Part shown: positions 8,205 through 16,699 of the stretch, piece after piece
How the letters are laid out: the number at the start of each line of letters is the position of its first letter
How positions within the stretch are numbered: the first letter of the stretch is position 1
From: Colwellia sp.
GTDB taxonomy: Bacteria > Pseudomonadota > Gammaproteobacteria > Enterobacterales > Alteromonadaceae
Length of the DNA: 47,251 nucleotides
NCBI GenBank assembly: GCA_026196955.1
Contig: JAPHTO010000069.1
Location: 1-47,251 of the forward strand
Direction: 5' to 3'
Notes under the pieces: generated by a model
The model's input: only the letters and a program-made list of their open reading frames with translations
Told to the model about the DNA's origin: nothing
The model's database searches: none
Made by a program: the position numbers and the translations under genes

Positions 8205-9022
8205 AATGAACTCCTTTTCATAATGATATTTCCTACTAGTAAATAGCCACAAGTTTGAGCTAAAGGAATAAAGTAACCACTCAGAAGCGCGTTCTTTTGA
8301 TTAATGACATCACTGAGTTGCACGCCAGGAATAAGGTAATTTAAGTAAGTATTGAGCCCCAACTTATATTCTATAAAAGAAATAACAAGGGGAGTTAAGC
8401 CAAAAAATAAAAAGCTGACAATAATGGCTAAACGCGAAGAACGGATAAAACTATTAAAAAAGGACATCAATGCGATAAATGGCATTACTGCAATAAGAAT
8501 ATTTTGAAATAAACTCAAAGACTTCATCAAGCCAACAAAAAATAAGCTTGCCTCTCTATAGCTTGCCATTAGTAGCGTGGCAAAAAGTGTAGAGGCGATT
8601 AACACCATTAAAATTAAGACCTGCCCCGAAAAACGACCAATTAAAATTTCAGTCCTTGTTGCCCGTAAAGCAATAAACCTTAACGTCCCCCTCGTGCGAT
8701 CTGCACATGTTTGATCGCTTGATGCAATTAAAGAGAAAAGCGGGAAAGAATAAATCGCCATCACCCAAAACATCGATAGCTCTGGCACTGGCCAACTAAG
8801 TAGTGCTTGTATACCCGCACTACTTACAACTTGATGGGCGATAGTGACAAAAAGATCAGAAGAGACCAGTTCATCTGCACGACTAACGGCGTAATAAAGG
8901 ATAAAAAACCACGCCATTGCAAAGGCAGCTATGGCTATAGCTCCCCTTTTAGTTAAGAACATTCGAACTAATTCAAACTTTGCTAAACACCAAATCCGAT
9001 GAAAACTATGCAGCTCTAGCAT
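8201..9022 (-). CDS. ABC-2 type transporter permease
   Basis: A 273-residue membrane protein with about six hydrophobic helices (near residues 30-48, 87-105, 132-152, 165-190, 195-217 and 245-265). The segment CADRTRGTLRFIALRATRTEILIGRF is the usual cytosolic coupling region of ABC-2 permeases (SGERERGTLR type). The ATG at 9022 has AAGG 4 bases upstream. It is the first gene of a two-gene operon with the ATPase at 7305, with a 4-base overlap. Substrate unknown; no peptide precursor or immunity gene was found beside it. Confidence 0.85.
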   Translation of the reverse strand: MLELHSFHRIWCLAKFELVRMFLTKRGAIAIAAFAMAWFFILYYAVSRADELVSSDLFVTIAHQVVSSAGIQALLSWPVPELSMFWVMAIYSFPLFSLIASSDQTCADRTRGTLRFIALRATRTEILIGRFSGQVLILMVLIASTLFATLLMASYREASLFFVGLMKSLSLFQNILIAVMPFIALMSFFNSFIRSSRLAIIVSFLFFGLTPLVISFIEYKLGLNTYLNYLIPGVQLSDVINQKNALLSGYFIPLAQTCGYLLVGNIIMKRSSL

Positions 9023-9056
9023 TTACCTTCCTATTCTTTCAATTTATTATTTTTCT

Positions 9057-9093
9057 CAATGCATACTAATGTATCTACGCTAAGTATGCATTG
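9057..9093. other. 11-bp perfect inverted repeat upstream of the ABC operon
   Basis: CAATGCATACT at 9057-9067 pairs with AGTATGCATTG at 9083-9093 around a 15-base loop. It lies 35 bases upstream of the permease start on the minus strand, where an operator or leader hairpin could sit. There is no U-tract. Confidence 0.45.
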
Positions 9094-9144
9094 TTGAATT
9101 TAGGCAATTTGTAAAGATATAAGACAAACTCAACGAAACAGAGC

Positions 9145-9171
9145 GTCATTGAGTACTTCTCCCTCAATGAC
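9145..9171. other. 9-bp perfect inverted repeat
   Basis: GTCATTGAG at 9145-9153 and CTCAATGAC at 9163-9171 with a 9-base loop. It lies between the broken LuxR-type gene and the ABC operon. It may be an incomplete terminator, since no T-run follows on either strand. Confidence 0.4.
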
Positions 9172-9250
9172 TTGAGTCGATTTAAATAGGTCAATGGAAG
9201 GGATTAAACAGCCAAAATAATAAGTTTACTCACAATAACTTTCCAAAAAT

Positions 9251-9496
9251 CTAGCCATTACACAAAAAAGCTTCTGGTGAATTATCATCTTCATCCAATG
9301 TCGTCCAAATGGGAATACCCGACTTATCGCTAATGCTGTGATCATAATCAATCATCAGATAGGTTTTACCATACCCAGCAGGAGCTTTGATAAAGACCAT
9401 TTTAGCGTTATCTTCTAGCGCGCTATTTATTTTCTCTATCAAGTACTCTCTTTTAAGAGGGCGCTTAGGCTTGTTTGGCACAAAATATTTTTGCAA
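9251..9496 (-). pseudogene. N-terminal fragment of a MalT/LuxR-type (LAL) regulator
   Basis: Only 81 codons. The start resembles MalT- and AlkS-like regulators: a basic N-terminus with RPLKREYLIEKI, then a P-loop KAPAGYGKT at about residues 38-46, then WTTLDEDDNSPEAF, matching the usual W-x-LD-xxDNxPxxF segment. Complete members are about 800-900 residues with a C-terminal LuxR helix-turn-helix, so more than 90 percent is missing. A stop follows directly and no continuation was found in the next 200 bases. It lies just behind the phenol regulator. It is most simply a decayed regulator gene; a functional 81-residue ATP-binding peptide is unlikely. Confidence 0.65.
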
Positions 9497-9612
9497 ACAA
9501 CTGAGAGCGTTAGGTTGTGATTTTAAGATTCGACTAGGCCAGCTATCTATTTACAGATGCTATAATTTTAGAGCGCTAGTATGTATTGATGACATAACTA
9601 GGCTGGCCAGTA

Positions 9613-11316
9613 TCATTTATTTTCTTGTATTTTCTTTAAGCGATAAGCTAGAGCTGGGCGGGTAAGACCTAATTTTCGAGCGGCTTTGGATATATTATTG
9701 TTGGTTTGATTCATTGCTTTGTTGATTAATTGTTTTTCTAATGCCTCAAGGCTGAAGTTCTCGTTAAGCATTTCCTCTACATCAGGCATTTCTCTTCGTT
9801 CACAAAGTGGTGCTTTTTCACAAAGGTGCCCTAGACTATTAATAACGTTCAGAGGATGGCTAGGCTCAGAGAGAGATGGAAAAATATTTGCCAGATCAAT
9901 CAAATGATTATTATCGGTCAGAATAACGCCCCGCTCTATCATATTTTCAAGCTCTCTGATATTTCCAGGCCATTTATATTGTGTCAATGCTTGCATTGCT
10001 CTATCAGAAACTCCCGGAGTCTTTTTATTATATTGAGCACAGTATTTCTTTAAAAAATGCGTGATAAGTAAGGGGATATCTTCGCTACGCTCCCTTAAAG
10101 ACGGAATAATAATAGGATAAACATTTAACCGATAAAATAAGTCAGCACGGAAGCGGCCTTCTTGGACTGCTTTCTCTAAATCTTCATTAGTTGCTGCAAT
10201 AACACGCACATCAATTTTTCTAGTGCGAGTATCACCCACTCGTTCTAATTCACTTTCTTGTAATACTCTTAATAGTGATGCTTGAGCCCGTGGCGATAGT
10301 TCGATAACCTCATCAAGAAAAATAGTACCTTGGTTAGCTCGTTCAAACTTCCCTGCTCTTGTCTGAGTTGCCCCCGTGAAGGCACCTTTTTCCACACCGA
10401 ACAGTTCAGCTTCAATCAAGTCTGGTGGTATACAAGCACAGTTAACCGCAATAAAAGGCTCTTTCACTCTGTCGCTATTAGTATGAAGCCCTTTGGCAAC
10501 GGCCTCTTTACCAACACCTGTTTCTCCTTGTAGCAGTACAGTAACTTTACTTGTAGCGGCCTTTTTAATGAGATGACAAGTATTTTTAAATGCTTGAGAA
10601 TCACCAACACTATTAAGTAACACATCATTTTCAGATTCAGTATTTAAAAATTGGTTTTTAAGTTCACTAACCTCGTGCTGCAATGCGAGTAACTCTTCAA
10701 TAATGGGATCTGGTAGCAGATACTTTTCGGTATCATCATCATCTCCCCACTCTTCTGTTGTTTTACCTACAATATGGCAATTCTCAGCACCGGTACCCGC
10801 GCACTGAGTTTCTTTAAACAGTACTTGTCGTTTCATATAAAAGGTAGTAAAACCACTGGCATAACCACATAACGCCCAGCAGATTGGCTCTGATGATAGG
10901 CCATAATTAGCGATATGATTATCTACTTCGTGAGAATGTTCCCAGTCAAATTCCGCATAAAAGTCACCTTTTTCAACATCAAAGTCCAGTGCTGTGGGGG
11001 TTACTTTTACTAAGCCTTCTATACTATGTAACTGTGGACCTACCATAAAAGCCTCAGAGGTAGTCATATCAGGACGAAGCTTTTGCGCAAATTCAGCATC
11101 TCGTATACCACTGTGGTAGCCAAAACGCATTAAGAGTCCTTTGGCACGCTCAACACCCAATGTATCTATCAACTCTTTTCGTAATAACCCCATCACTGCA
11201 GAATGAATAAGTATCATGCGTTGTTCACCAAGCCATATCTTGCCTTCTTTACTATCAAAGTGAATCTTGTCGATTAGATCTTGAGAATCAGGCAATGTTA
11301 GTGATTTTTGTACCAT
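9613..11316 (-). CDS. dmpR: DmpR/MopR-type sigma54 activator, phenol sensor
   Basis: A 567-residue enhancer-binding protein. Residues 1-200 are the XylR_N/V4R sensor; about 235-470 is the AAA+ domain with GETGVGKE at 264-271, GAFTGA at 311-316 and Walker B IFLDEV; a Fis-type helix-turn-helix ends the protein (SKAARKLGLTRPALAYRLKK). By alignment to MopR from memory, the zinc ligands are Cys146, Glu169, Cys172 and Cys180, and the two residues that hold the phenol hydroxyl are His97 and Trp125, all present. Phe90 and Phe123 of the pocket also agree, while Phe167 replaces a Tyr. It is divergent from dmpK and should activate the sigma54 promoters at 11580 and 16637, and perhaps 28497. The ribosome binding site is weak. 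Confidence 0.92.
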   Translation of the reverse strand: MVQKSLTLPDSQDLIDKIHFDSKEGKIWLGEQRMILIHSAVMGLLRKELIDTLGVERAKGLLMRFGYHSGIRDAEFAQKLRPDMTTSEAFMVGPQLHSIEGLVKVTPTALDFDVEKGDFYAEFDWEHSHEVDNHIANYGLSSEPICWALCGYASGFTTFYMKRQVLFKETQCAGTGAENCHIVGKTTEEWGDDDDTEKYLLPDPIIEELLALQHEVSELKNQFLNTESENDVLLNSVGDSQAFKNTCHLIKKAATSKVTVLLQGETGVGKEAVAKGLHTNSDRVKEPFIAVNCACIPPDLIEAELFGVEKGAFTGATQTRAGKFERANQGTIFLDEVIELSPRAQASLLRVLQESELERVGDTRTRKIDVRVIAATNEDLEKAVQEGRFRADLFYRLNVYPIIIPSLRERSEDIPLLITHFLKKYCAQYNKKTPGVSDRAMQALTQYKWPGNIRELENMIERGVILTDNNHLIDLANIFPSLSEPSHPLNVINSLGHLCEKAPLCERREMPDVEEMLNENFSLEALEKQLINKAMNQTNNNISKAARKLGLTRPALAYRLKKIQENK

Positions 11317-11420
11317 GATATTTTTCTTCTGCTGTTGTTATTTTATACCTATTGTGCGGTGCCTTTTTTTGAAAAACAACGTAAAAGGTTTATTTTTTTT
11401 TATTAAATAACGCTTTTAAG

Positions 11421-11437
11421 TTGAATCATAAGATCAA
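11421..11437. promoter_or_regulatory. Candidate upstream activating site of the dmpK promoter
   Basis: TTGAATCATAAGATCAA, a TTGA...TCAA dyad resembling the DmpR/XylR enhancer (TTGAYCAATTGATCAA) but one base longer. It is centred about 177 bp upstream of the predicted start, the usual distance for this family. The rest of the 318-base dmpR-dmpK gap is AT-rich and would suit IHF bending, but no clear IHF site was assigned. Confidence 0.5.
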
Positions 11438-11579
11438 TTTCATTTTTATAAATTCATTATTTCATCACCTCTTGTAAATAGATAATTCACATTAAATTTC
11501 ACTCTATTTTGTTTCAAATAAAAATAAACCCCTTTGTTAACAATAATATAAAAACAGTTTCTTCTTGTTTTTTATTTAC

Positions 11580-11595
11580 TGGCATACCCGTTGCT
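11580..11595 (+). promoter_or_regulatory. Sigma54 promoter of dmpKLMNOP
   Basis: TGGCATACCCGTTGCT has GG and GC exactly 10 bases apart, as in the -24/-12 consensus TGGCACG-N4-TTGCW. The predicted start is near 11606, about 29 bases before dmpK. It faces away from the divergent sigma54 activator gene. Confidence 0.88.
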
Positions 11596-11634
11596 ACATC
11601 ATGAATGTTCAAATATAAATCACAGGAGATCATG

Positions 11635-11961
11635 ATGGGGAATAGTCAACAACATACCCACTGTTTAAAAGATGAAAAACCAACTTTTCAACAAATGGCC
11701 AAATATGTTCGGGTACGTAGTGCTGAAAATTCACGGTTTGTTGAGTTTGATTTTGCCATTAGTGATCCGAGCCTATTCGTTGAATTGGTTTTACCAAAAA
11801 AGGCCTTTGAACAATTTTGTCAGGCTAACGATGTGGTGTTTATGTCACAAGAGCAGCAGGATGCTAACGATACTGAGATGGAAAAATGGCGCTACGGTGA
11901 AGATACGCTGATGGCAAAAAATCGCAATGAGCAGCATTCTCAAGTAAAAAATGCTGATTAA
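11635..11961 (+). CDS. dmpK: Phenol hydroxylase assembly/auxiliary subunit (P0)
   Basis: 108 residues. The core VRVRSAENSRFVEFDFAISD and the following FVELVLPKKAFEQFC are the recognisable DmpK/PhK signature. The protein is not needed for catalysis itself; in the Pseudomonas system it helps assemble active, iron-loaded hydroxylase. It is somewhat longer than the usual 90 or so residues because of N- and C-terminal extensions. AGGAG at 11624-11628 is followed by ATGATG; the second ATG (11635) has the better spacing of 6, and 11632 is the alternative. First gene of the sigma54-driven hydroxylase operon, 35 bases ahead of dmpL. Confidence 0.9.
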   Translation: MGNSQQHTHCLKDEKPTFQQMAKYVRVRSAENSRFVEFDFAISDPSLFVELVLPKKAFEQFCQANDVVFMSQEQQDANDTEMEKWRYGEDTLMAKNRNEQHSQVKNAD

Positions 11962-11996
11962 ATAAAAATAAATACGCTGAGAGTAGGGGTAAGAAT

Positions 11997-12983
11997 ATGT
12001 CCGTTGAAATAAAAACAGCAATATTAGAACCAGTTAGAAACACGTTTGCTCATATAGAACGTCGTTTTGGTGATAAGCCTGCAACACGTTATCAAGAAGC
12101 GACTTATGATGTTGCTTCAGAAGTTAATTTTCACTATCGCCCGTTATGGCAACCTGAGTTCGAACTCAATGATCCTGGCCGTACAGCAGTAGTGATGAAA
12201 GATTGGTATGCATTTAAGGATCCTCGTCAGTTTTATTACGGTACTTATGTTCAAGCCAGAGCTAAACAACAAGAAGTTGCCGAGAGTAATTTTGCCTTTT
12301 TTGAAAAGCGTGATTTAACACGATTTCTTTCCGAAGACGTTAAAGAAAAACTGGTTCGCTTAGTAATACCATTTCGTCATGTCGAACAAGCCGCCAATTT
12401 GAACAATGTATACGGTAGTTCATTCGGCTACGGTACTGCCATTACACAAGCATTATTATACAACGGCATGGATCGTTTAGGTAATGCCCAATACCTTTCT
12501 CGCATTGGTCTTATTTTAGATGGTAACAGCGGAGAAACTTTAACAAAAGCAAAGCATCATTGGATGGAAGACGCTGCTTGGCAAGGAGTTCGAGCTTATT
12601 GTGAAGCAAATATTTGTGTTGAAGATTGGTTTGAATCCTTTGTTGCCCAAGATGTGGTGTTAGATACCCTAGTATCAGATCTTGTTTACAATCAATTTGA
12701 TGCCTGGTTACAAGAAAATAATGCCCAAGATGTTGGCATGCTAACCGAATTTATTCGCAACTGGCATAAAGACACAAACCGTTGGGTTGATAGTGTCGTG
12801 AAAGTAGCCGCGGCAGAGTCTGCAGAAAATAAGGCTAAATTAGAAGAATGGATTCACGTATGGAAAAACAAAGCGACCATAGCTTTAGCGCCACTGGCAG
12901 CTGAAATGGTTGGTGAAGGTGCACTAGAGTTAGCGGTTGCAACATTAACTAAACGTTTAAATAAAGCAGGCCTTTTCAAATAG
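11997..12983 (+). CDS. dmpL: Phenol hydroxylase oxygenase beta subunit (P1)
   Basis: 328 residues, the normal length for the DmpL/TouE/TomA1 beta chain of bacterial multicomponent monooxygenases. It shares the ferritin-like helical fold of the catalytic chain but lacks the paired ExxH metal motifs, as expected. Family-like stretches include WYAFKDPRQFYYGTYV near 67 and NLNNVYGSSFGYGTAITQA near 135. It forms the (alpha beta gamma)2 hydroxylase with DmpN and DmpO. A GGGG-containing site precedes the ATG by about 7 bases. The gene lies between dmpK and dmpM in the standard order. Confidence 0.93.
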   Translation: MSVEIKTAILEPVRNTFAHIERRFGDKPATRYQEATYDVASEVNFHYRPLWQPEFELNDPGRTAVVMKDWYAFKDPRQFYYGTYVQARAKQQEVAESNFAFFEKRDLTRFLSEDVKEKLVRLVIPFRHVEQAANLNNVYGSSFGYGTAITQALLYNGMDRLGNAQYLSRIGLILDGNSGETLTKAKHHWMEDAAWQGVRAYCEANICVEDWFESFVAQDVVLDTLVSDLVYNQFDAWLQENNAQDVGMLTEFIRNWHKDTNRWVDSVVKVAAAESAENKAKLEEWIHVWKNKATIALAPLAAEMVGEGALELAVATLTKRLNKAGLFK

Positions 12984-13007
12984 TCGATTTATTAGAGGAT
13001 TAAAATA

Positions 13008-13277
13008 ATGTCAAAAGTTTATATCGCATTACAAGACAATGATGAGTCTCGCTATATTGTCGAGGCAATCGAAGAAGTGAATGAAGATTGCACAATTATC
13101 CATCAACCCGCAATGATTCGTATTGAAAGAGAACATAAGCTTGTTGTTGTGCGTGAAGTAGTGGAAGAGAAAATGGGCCGTGATTGGGATATTCAAGAAA
13201 TGCATCTCAATTTAATCACCCTGGGTGGTAACGTCGATGAAGATGATGATTTTTTCACGCTAGAGTGGAAACAATAG
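13008..13277 (+). CDS. dmpM: Phenol hydroxylase coupling/regulatory protein (P2)
   Basis: 89 residues, the size of cofactor-free MmoB/DmpM coupling proteins. It begins SKVYIALQDNDESRYIVEAI and continues with an acidic C-terminus, both characteristic. The protein binds the hydroxylase and allows substrate oxidation and electron transfer to be coupled; it has no cysteine pair or metal site. It is followed 11 bases later by dmpN, with an AGGAG in between. Confidence 0.92.
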   Translation: MSKVYIALQDNDESRYIVEAIEEVNEDCTIIHQPAMIRIEREHKLVVVREVVEEKMGRDWDIQEMHLNLITLGGNVDEDDDFFTLEWKQ

Positions 13278-13288
13278 GAGAAAATAAC

Positions 13289-14791
13289 ATGGCTGCTAAA
13301 AAATTAAATATTAAAGACAAGTATCGTCTACTTACCCGAGATTTAGACTGGGACTTCTCTTATGAAGATAGGAAAGACGCATTCCCTTACGAAGAATTTG
13401 AAGGGCTCAAAATTACTGACTGGGATAAATGGGAAGACCCGTTCCGTTTAACCATGGATACGTACTGGAAATATCAGGCTGAAAAAGAGAAAAAGTTATA
13501 TGCTATTTTTGATGCCTTCTCTCAAAATGATGGCCATTTAAATGTTTCTGACCCGCGTTATGTTAATGCCATCAAGCTCTTTTTAACGGGTGTATCTCCT
13601 TTAGAATACCAAGCTTATCAAGGTTTTGCCCATGTAGGACGTCAATGTGGTGGTGTTGGTGCTCGTGTTGCGTGTCAAATGCAAGCACTTGATGAATTAC
13701 GTCATGTACAAACACAAATACATGCGATGAGTCACTACAATAAATTTTTCGATGGTTTGCAAGAGTTCAGTCATCAGCACGATCGCGTTTGGTACTTATC
13801 TGTACCTAAGTCCTTTTTCCTTGATGCGCGTTCTGCAGGTCCATTTGAATTTATGGTCGCCATCGGTTTCTCATTTGAATATGTATTAACTAACTTGTTG
13901 TTCGTTCCTTTTATGTCTGGAGCGGCACATAACGGTGATATGGCCACAGTGACCTTTGGTTTCTCCGCGCAGTCAGATGAAGCCCGTCATATGACGCTTG
14001 GTTTAGAAGTTATCAAATTCTTTTTGGAACAACATGAAGACAACCTGCCTATTGTACAAAAATGGATAGATAAATGGTTCTGGCGTGGTACTCGTCTGTT
14101 AAGTATCGTCGCGATGATGATGGATTACATGCTGCCTAATAAAGTAATGTCTTGGAAAGAAGCTTGGGAAGTATACTTTGAAGATGCCGGTGGTTCGTTA
14201 TTTAAAGACTTAGCCCGTTACGGTATTCGTATGCCTAAATACTCTGAAGTCATCGAGAAAGAAAAAGAGCATGTATCACACCAAGCCTGGTGGACATTCT
14301 ACACGCACGGACATGCAACTGGCTTTCATACATTTATCCCTTCAGATGAAGAGCTTGACTGGTTATCAGAAAAATACCCAGATACTTTTGATAAATACTA
14401 TCGCCCATTGTGGGAAATGGCCAAAGAGAAAGAAGCTAAAGGTGAGCGTTTTTACACCACAGGTCTGCCACAATTATGTCAAACATGCCAAATTCCGATG
14501 TTGTTTACCGAAATGGACAATCCAAACCAGAATTCAATGCGCGATACGGTTTATAAAGGTGAACGTTACCATTTCTGCTCTGATGGTTGTTGTGACATTT
14601 TCGAAGAAGAGCCTGAAAAATATGTTCAATCTTGGTTGCCTGTACATCAGATCTTCCAAGGTAACTGTGGTGGTCCAGAAATGACTGATATTCTGAGTGA
14701 ATATTACAAAATTAATGTTGGCGCAGACAATATGGATATGAAAGGGTCACCAGACGAAGAACGCTGGAATAAATGGAAAGGTACAGCCTAA
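13289..14791 (+). CDS. dmpN: Phenol hydroxylase oxygenase alpha subunit (P3), diiron
   Basis: 500 residues; catalytic chain of the phenol hydroxylase that converts phenol to catechol with O2 and NADH. The six diiron ligands are visible: Glu106, Glu136 and His139 (DELRH), Glu197, and Glu231 and His234 (DEARH). Near residues 396-440 is a YHS-type zinc segment (CQTCQIPM, then YHFCSDGCC), usual in this family. The ATG at 13289 is preceded by AGGAG; an upstream frame start inside dmpM lacks support and would add eight residues. It is the third oxygenase-operon gene of standard order, between dmpM and dmpO. Confidence 0.95.
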   Translation: MAAKKLNIKDKYRLLTRDLDWDFSYEDRKDAFPYEEFEGLKITDWDKWEDPFRLTMDTYWKYQAEKEKKLYAIFDAFSQNDGHLNVSDPRYVNAIKLFLTGVSPLEYQAYQGFAHVGRQCGGVGARVACQMQALDELRHVQTQIHAMSHYNKFFDGLQEFSHQHDRVWYLSVPKSFFLDARSAGPFEFMVAIGFSFEYVLTNLLFVPFMSGAAHNGDMATVTFGFSAQSDEARHMTLGLEVIKFFLEQHEDNLPIVQKWIDKWFWRGTRLLSIVAMMMDYMLPNKVMSWKEAWEVYFEDAGGSLFKDLARYGIRMPKYSEVIEKEKEHVSHQAWWTFYTHGHATGFHTFIPSDEELDWLSEKYPDTFDKYYRPLWEMAKEKEAKGERFYTTGLPQLCQTCQIPMLFTEMDNPNQNSMRDTVYKGERYHFCSDGCCDIFEEEPEKYVQSWLPVHQIFQGNCGGPEMTDILSEYYKINVGADNMDMKGSPDEERWNKWKGTA

Positions 14792-14875
14792 TCCTTAATT
14801 CAAAACGTAAGTCAAAAACTCAATTTAACTAATAACCTGGGCTACCTGTGGTGGCCCATAATATGGAGAATAATT

Positions 14876-15238
14876 ATGCCAGTTTATGCTTTGAAACCGA
14901 ATTATAAAGGTGAGCGCATGGATCGTGTTGAAAACTTTGGTGGTAACTTGATTGTTTATTTTGGTTGGGATGAACACCGTATGTTTTGTGCTGCAAAAGC
15001 ATTTCCTTTACCGCCCTCAACCCCCTTTGCTGCGGTGATGGAAAATGTGTTACCAGAAGCTTTTGGCCAACACCCAGAATTTTCCCAGATAAATTGGGAT
15101 ACTGCTGAATGGCTGTTAAATAACGAACCATTCAAACCACAAATGAATGCCACGCTTGAGTCACAAGGTATTGACCACAAGTCTCTTATTCGTTTTAAAA
15201 CTCCAGAGTTAAAAGGCTATGCTAGCGCAGGTGTTTAA
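14876..15238 (+). CDS. dmpO: Phenol hydroxylase oxygenase gamma subunit (P4)
   Basis: 120 residues beginning with PVYALKPNYKGERMDRVENF, typical of DmpO/PhO, and including FGWDEHRMFCAAKAFPLPP. It is the small gamma chain of the hydroxylase. GGAGAA stands 8 bases before the ATG. The 84-base gap after dmpN contains a small stem (GGGCTACC with GGTGGCCC, 14839-14857) but no terminator. Length is normal for the family. Confidence 0.93.
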   Translation: MPVYALKPNYKGERMDRVENFGGNLIVYFGWDEHRMFCAAKAFPLPPSTPFAAVMENVLPEAFGQHPEFSQINWDTAEWLLNNEPFKPQMNATLESQGIDHKSLIRFKTPELKGYASAGV

Positions 15239-15258
15239 TAAGTAAAAGGTAGAATATC

Positions 15259-16320
15259 ATGAGTTACGAAGTTACAGTTGAACCAACCGGCGACATAATT
15301 GAAGTCGAAGAAGGACAAACAATTCTTGATGCCGCTTTACGCCAAGGTGTATGGATTCCGTTTGCTTGCGGTCATGGCACTTGTGCTACTTGTAAGGTAC
15401 AAGTCCTAGAAGGTGAAGGTGATTTAGGTAATGCATCCCCTTTTGCGCTAATGGATGTAGAACGTGAAGAAGGTAAGGTGTTAGCCTGTTGCTGTACACC
15501 TGAATCAGACATGGTTATTGAAGCTGATATAGACGTTGATGATGATTTTATTGGCTATCCAATACAGGATTTCATTGGCACGGTTACCGAAATAAAAGAC
15601 TTATCACCGACAATAAAAGGTATTCTATTTACCCTAGATAAGGGCATTGAATTCCAAGCGGGTCAGTATATAAACCTGAATATTCCGGGTGTAGAAGGCA
15701 GTCGCGCTTTTTCAATTGCCAATAAACCCTCTGACTCTCAAATACTTGAATTACATGTACGCCAAGTGCCTAATGGTGCCGGTACAACCTATCTACACGA
15801 ACAGTTACAGGTAGGAGATACATTAGATATTAGTGGTCCATACGGTCAGTTTTTTGTCCGTAAATCCGATGAACAAGGAGCAATATTTATTGCTGGTGGA
15901 TCCGGTCTTTCTAGTCCGCAATCAATGATACTAGACATGCTTGAAGAACAAGACGGTCGACCAATAACGCTTTTTCAGGGCGCTCGTAATGTTTCTGAGC
16001 TTTACAATAAAGATATTTTTGAAAAACTAGCGCAAGAGTTTGACAATTTTACTTATATCCCAGCGTTAAATGCACCCGAAGAAAGTGATGATTGGCAGGG
16101 GTTTACCGGTTTTGTTCATGAAGCTGCAATAGAGCATTTTGATGGTCGTTTCGAAGGTAATAAAGCTTACCTTTGTGGTCCTCCACTGATGATTGATGCT
16201 GCTATCACCGCGTTAATGCAAGGACGTCTATTCGAACGAGATATACACATGGAGCGTTTTGTAACCGCTGCTGATGGCGAAAAAGAGCAAAATAAATCAG
16301 CTCTATTTAAGCGAATTTAA
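15259..16320 (+). CDS. dmpP: Phenol hydroxylase reductase (P5), 2Fe-2S and FAD
   Basis: 353 residues in three domains. Residues 1-90 form a plant-type 2Fe-2S domain with Cys37, Cys42, Cys45 and a further ligand in the CCC at 77-79. RAFS at 149-152 is the FAD site of ferredoxin-reductase-like proteins. GGSGLSSP at 213-220 and CGPPLMIDAA near 305 form the NADH side. It passes electrons from NADH to the DmpN diiron centre. Last gene of the hydroxylase operon: a terminator follows 30 bases later, which is unlike the classical dmp operon in which transcription simply continues into dmpQ. Confidence 0.94.
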   Translation: MSYEVTVEPTGDIIEVEEGQTILDAALRQGVWIPFACGHGTCATCKVQVLEGEGDLGNASPFALMDVEREEGKVLACCCTPESDMVIEADIDVDDDFIGYPIQDFIGTVTEIKDLSPTIKGILFTLDKGIEFQAGQYINLNIPGVEGSRAFSIANKPSDSQILELHVRQVPNGAGTTYLHEQLQVGDTLDISGPYGQFFVRKSDEQGAIFIAGGSGLSSPQSMILDMLEEQDGRPITLFQGARNVSELYNKDIFEKLAQEFDNFTYIPALNAPEESDDWQGFTGFVHEAAIEHFDGRFEGNKAYLCGPPLMIDAAITALMQGRLFERDIHMERFVTAADGEKEQNKSALFKRI

Positions 16321-16346
16321 TGTAATTATCTAAACTCCCATTCAGA

Positions 16347-16383
16347 TAAAAAACCCACAATTATAATGATTGTGGTTTTTTTA
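16347..16383 (+). terminator. Rho-independent terminator after dmpP
   Basis: CCACAAT at 16355-16361 pairs with ATTGTGG at 16369-16375 around a 7-base loop, followed by eight T. The A-run on the left side makes it usable in the reverse direction as well. It divides the phenol hydroxylase operon from the meta-cleavage operon. Confidence 0.75.
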
Positions 16384-16467
16384 TCTTGAAAACTCGTAAA
16401 ACAAGACATTCCCCTTCTATATTAAAAACAATGTCTGTCAACGCTATTTTTAAACTGTATTCCCCAT

Positions 16468-16483
16468 CTAATCAAATCATCAA
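16468..16483 (-). promoter_or_regulatory. Candidate upstream activating site of the dmpQ promoter
   Basis: Read on the minus strand it is TTGATGATTTGATTAG, 12 of 16 positions identical to the DmpR/XylR enhancer consensus. It is about 187 bp upstream of the predicted sigma54 start. A separate short dyad, GTGAAA-T-TTTCAC at 16512-16524, lies nearer the promoter. Confidence 0.4.
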
Positions 16484-16636
16484 ATCGACACTTTAACTAA
16501 TTAATTATTTGGTGAAATTTTCACTTTCACAAGCGCATTAAAAGAGTAACACCATCTCATAAAACAACTTAGAAAAAGTTATTTTATCCATAAAAATCAA
16601 CAAACTAAAGATTGACTACATTCGTTTTTTGGATAC

Positions 16637-16652
16637 TGGCACAGCGGTTGCT
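16637..16652 (+). promoter_or_regulatory. Sigma54 promoter of the meta-cleavage operon
   Basis: TGGCACAGCGGTTGCT, an almost perfect -24/-12 element with the required 10-base spacing between GG and GC. Predicted start near 16663, about 37 bases before dmpQ. It would let the lower pathway be induced independently of read-through from dmpP. Confidence 0.9.
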
Positions 16653-16699
16653 TTAGTCACTGTAGCAATAACACTAAATAAACCCAAATGGAGCACCCT

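Noticed and set aside
9387-9665. Open frame of 92 codons on the + strand
   Set aside because: Overlaps the LuxR-type relic and the end of dmpR antisense; no domain or ribosome binding site.
14271-14684. Open frame of 137 codons within dmpN
   Set aside because: Out-of-frame shadow of dmpN; the dmpN frame carries the metal ligands.
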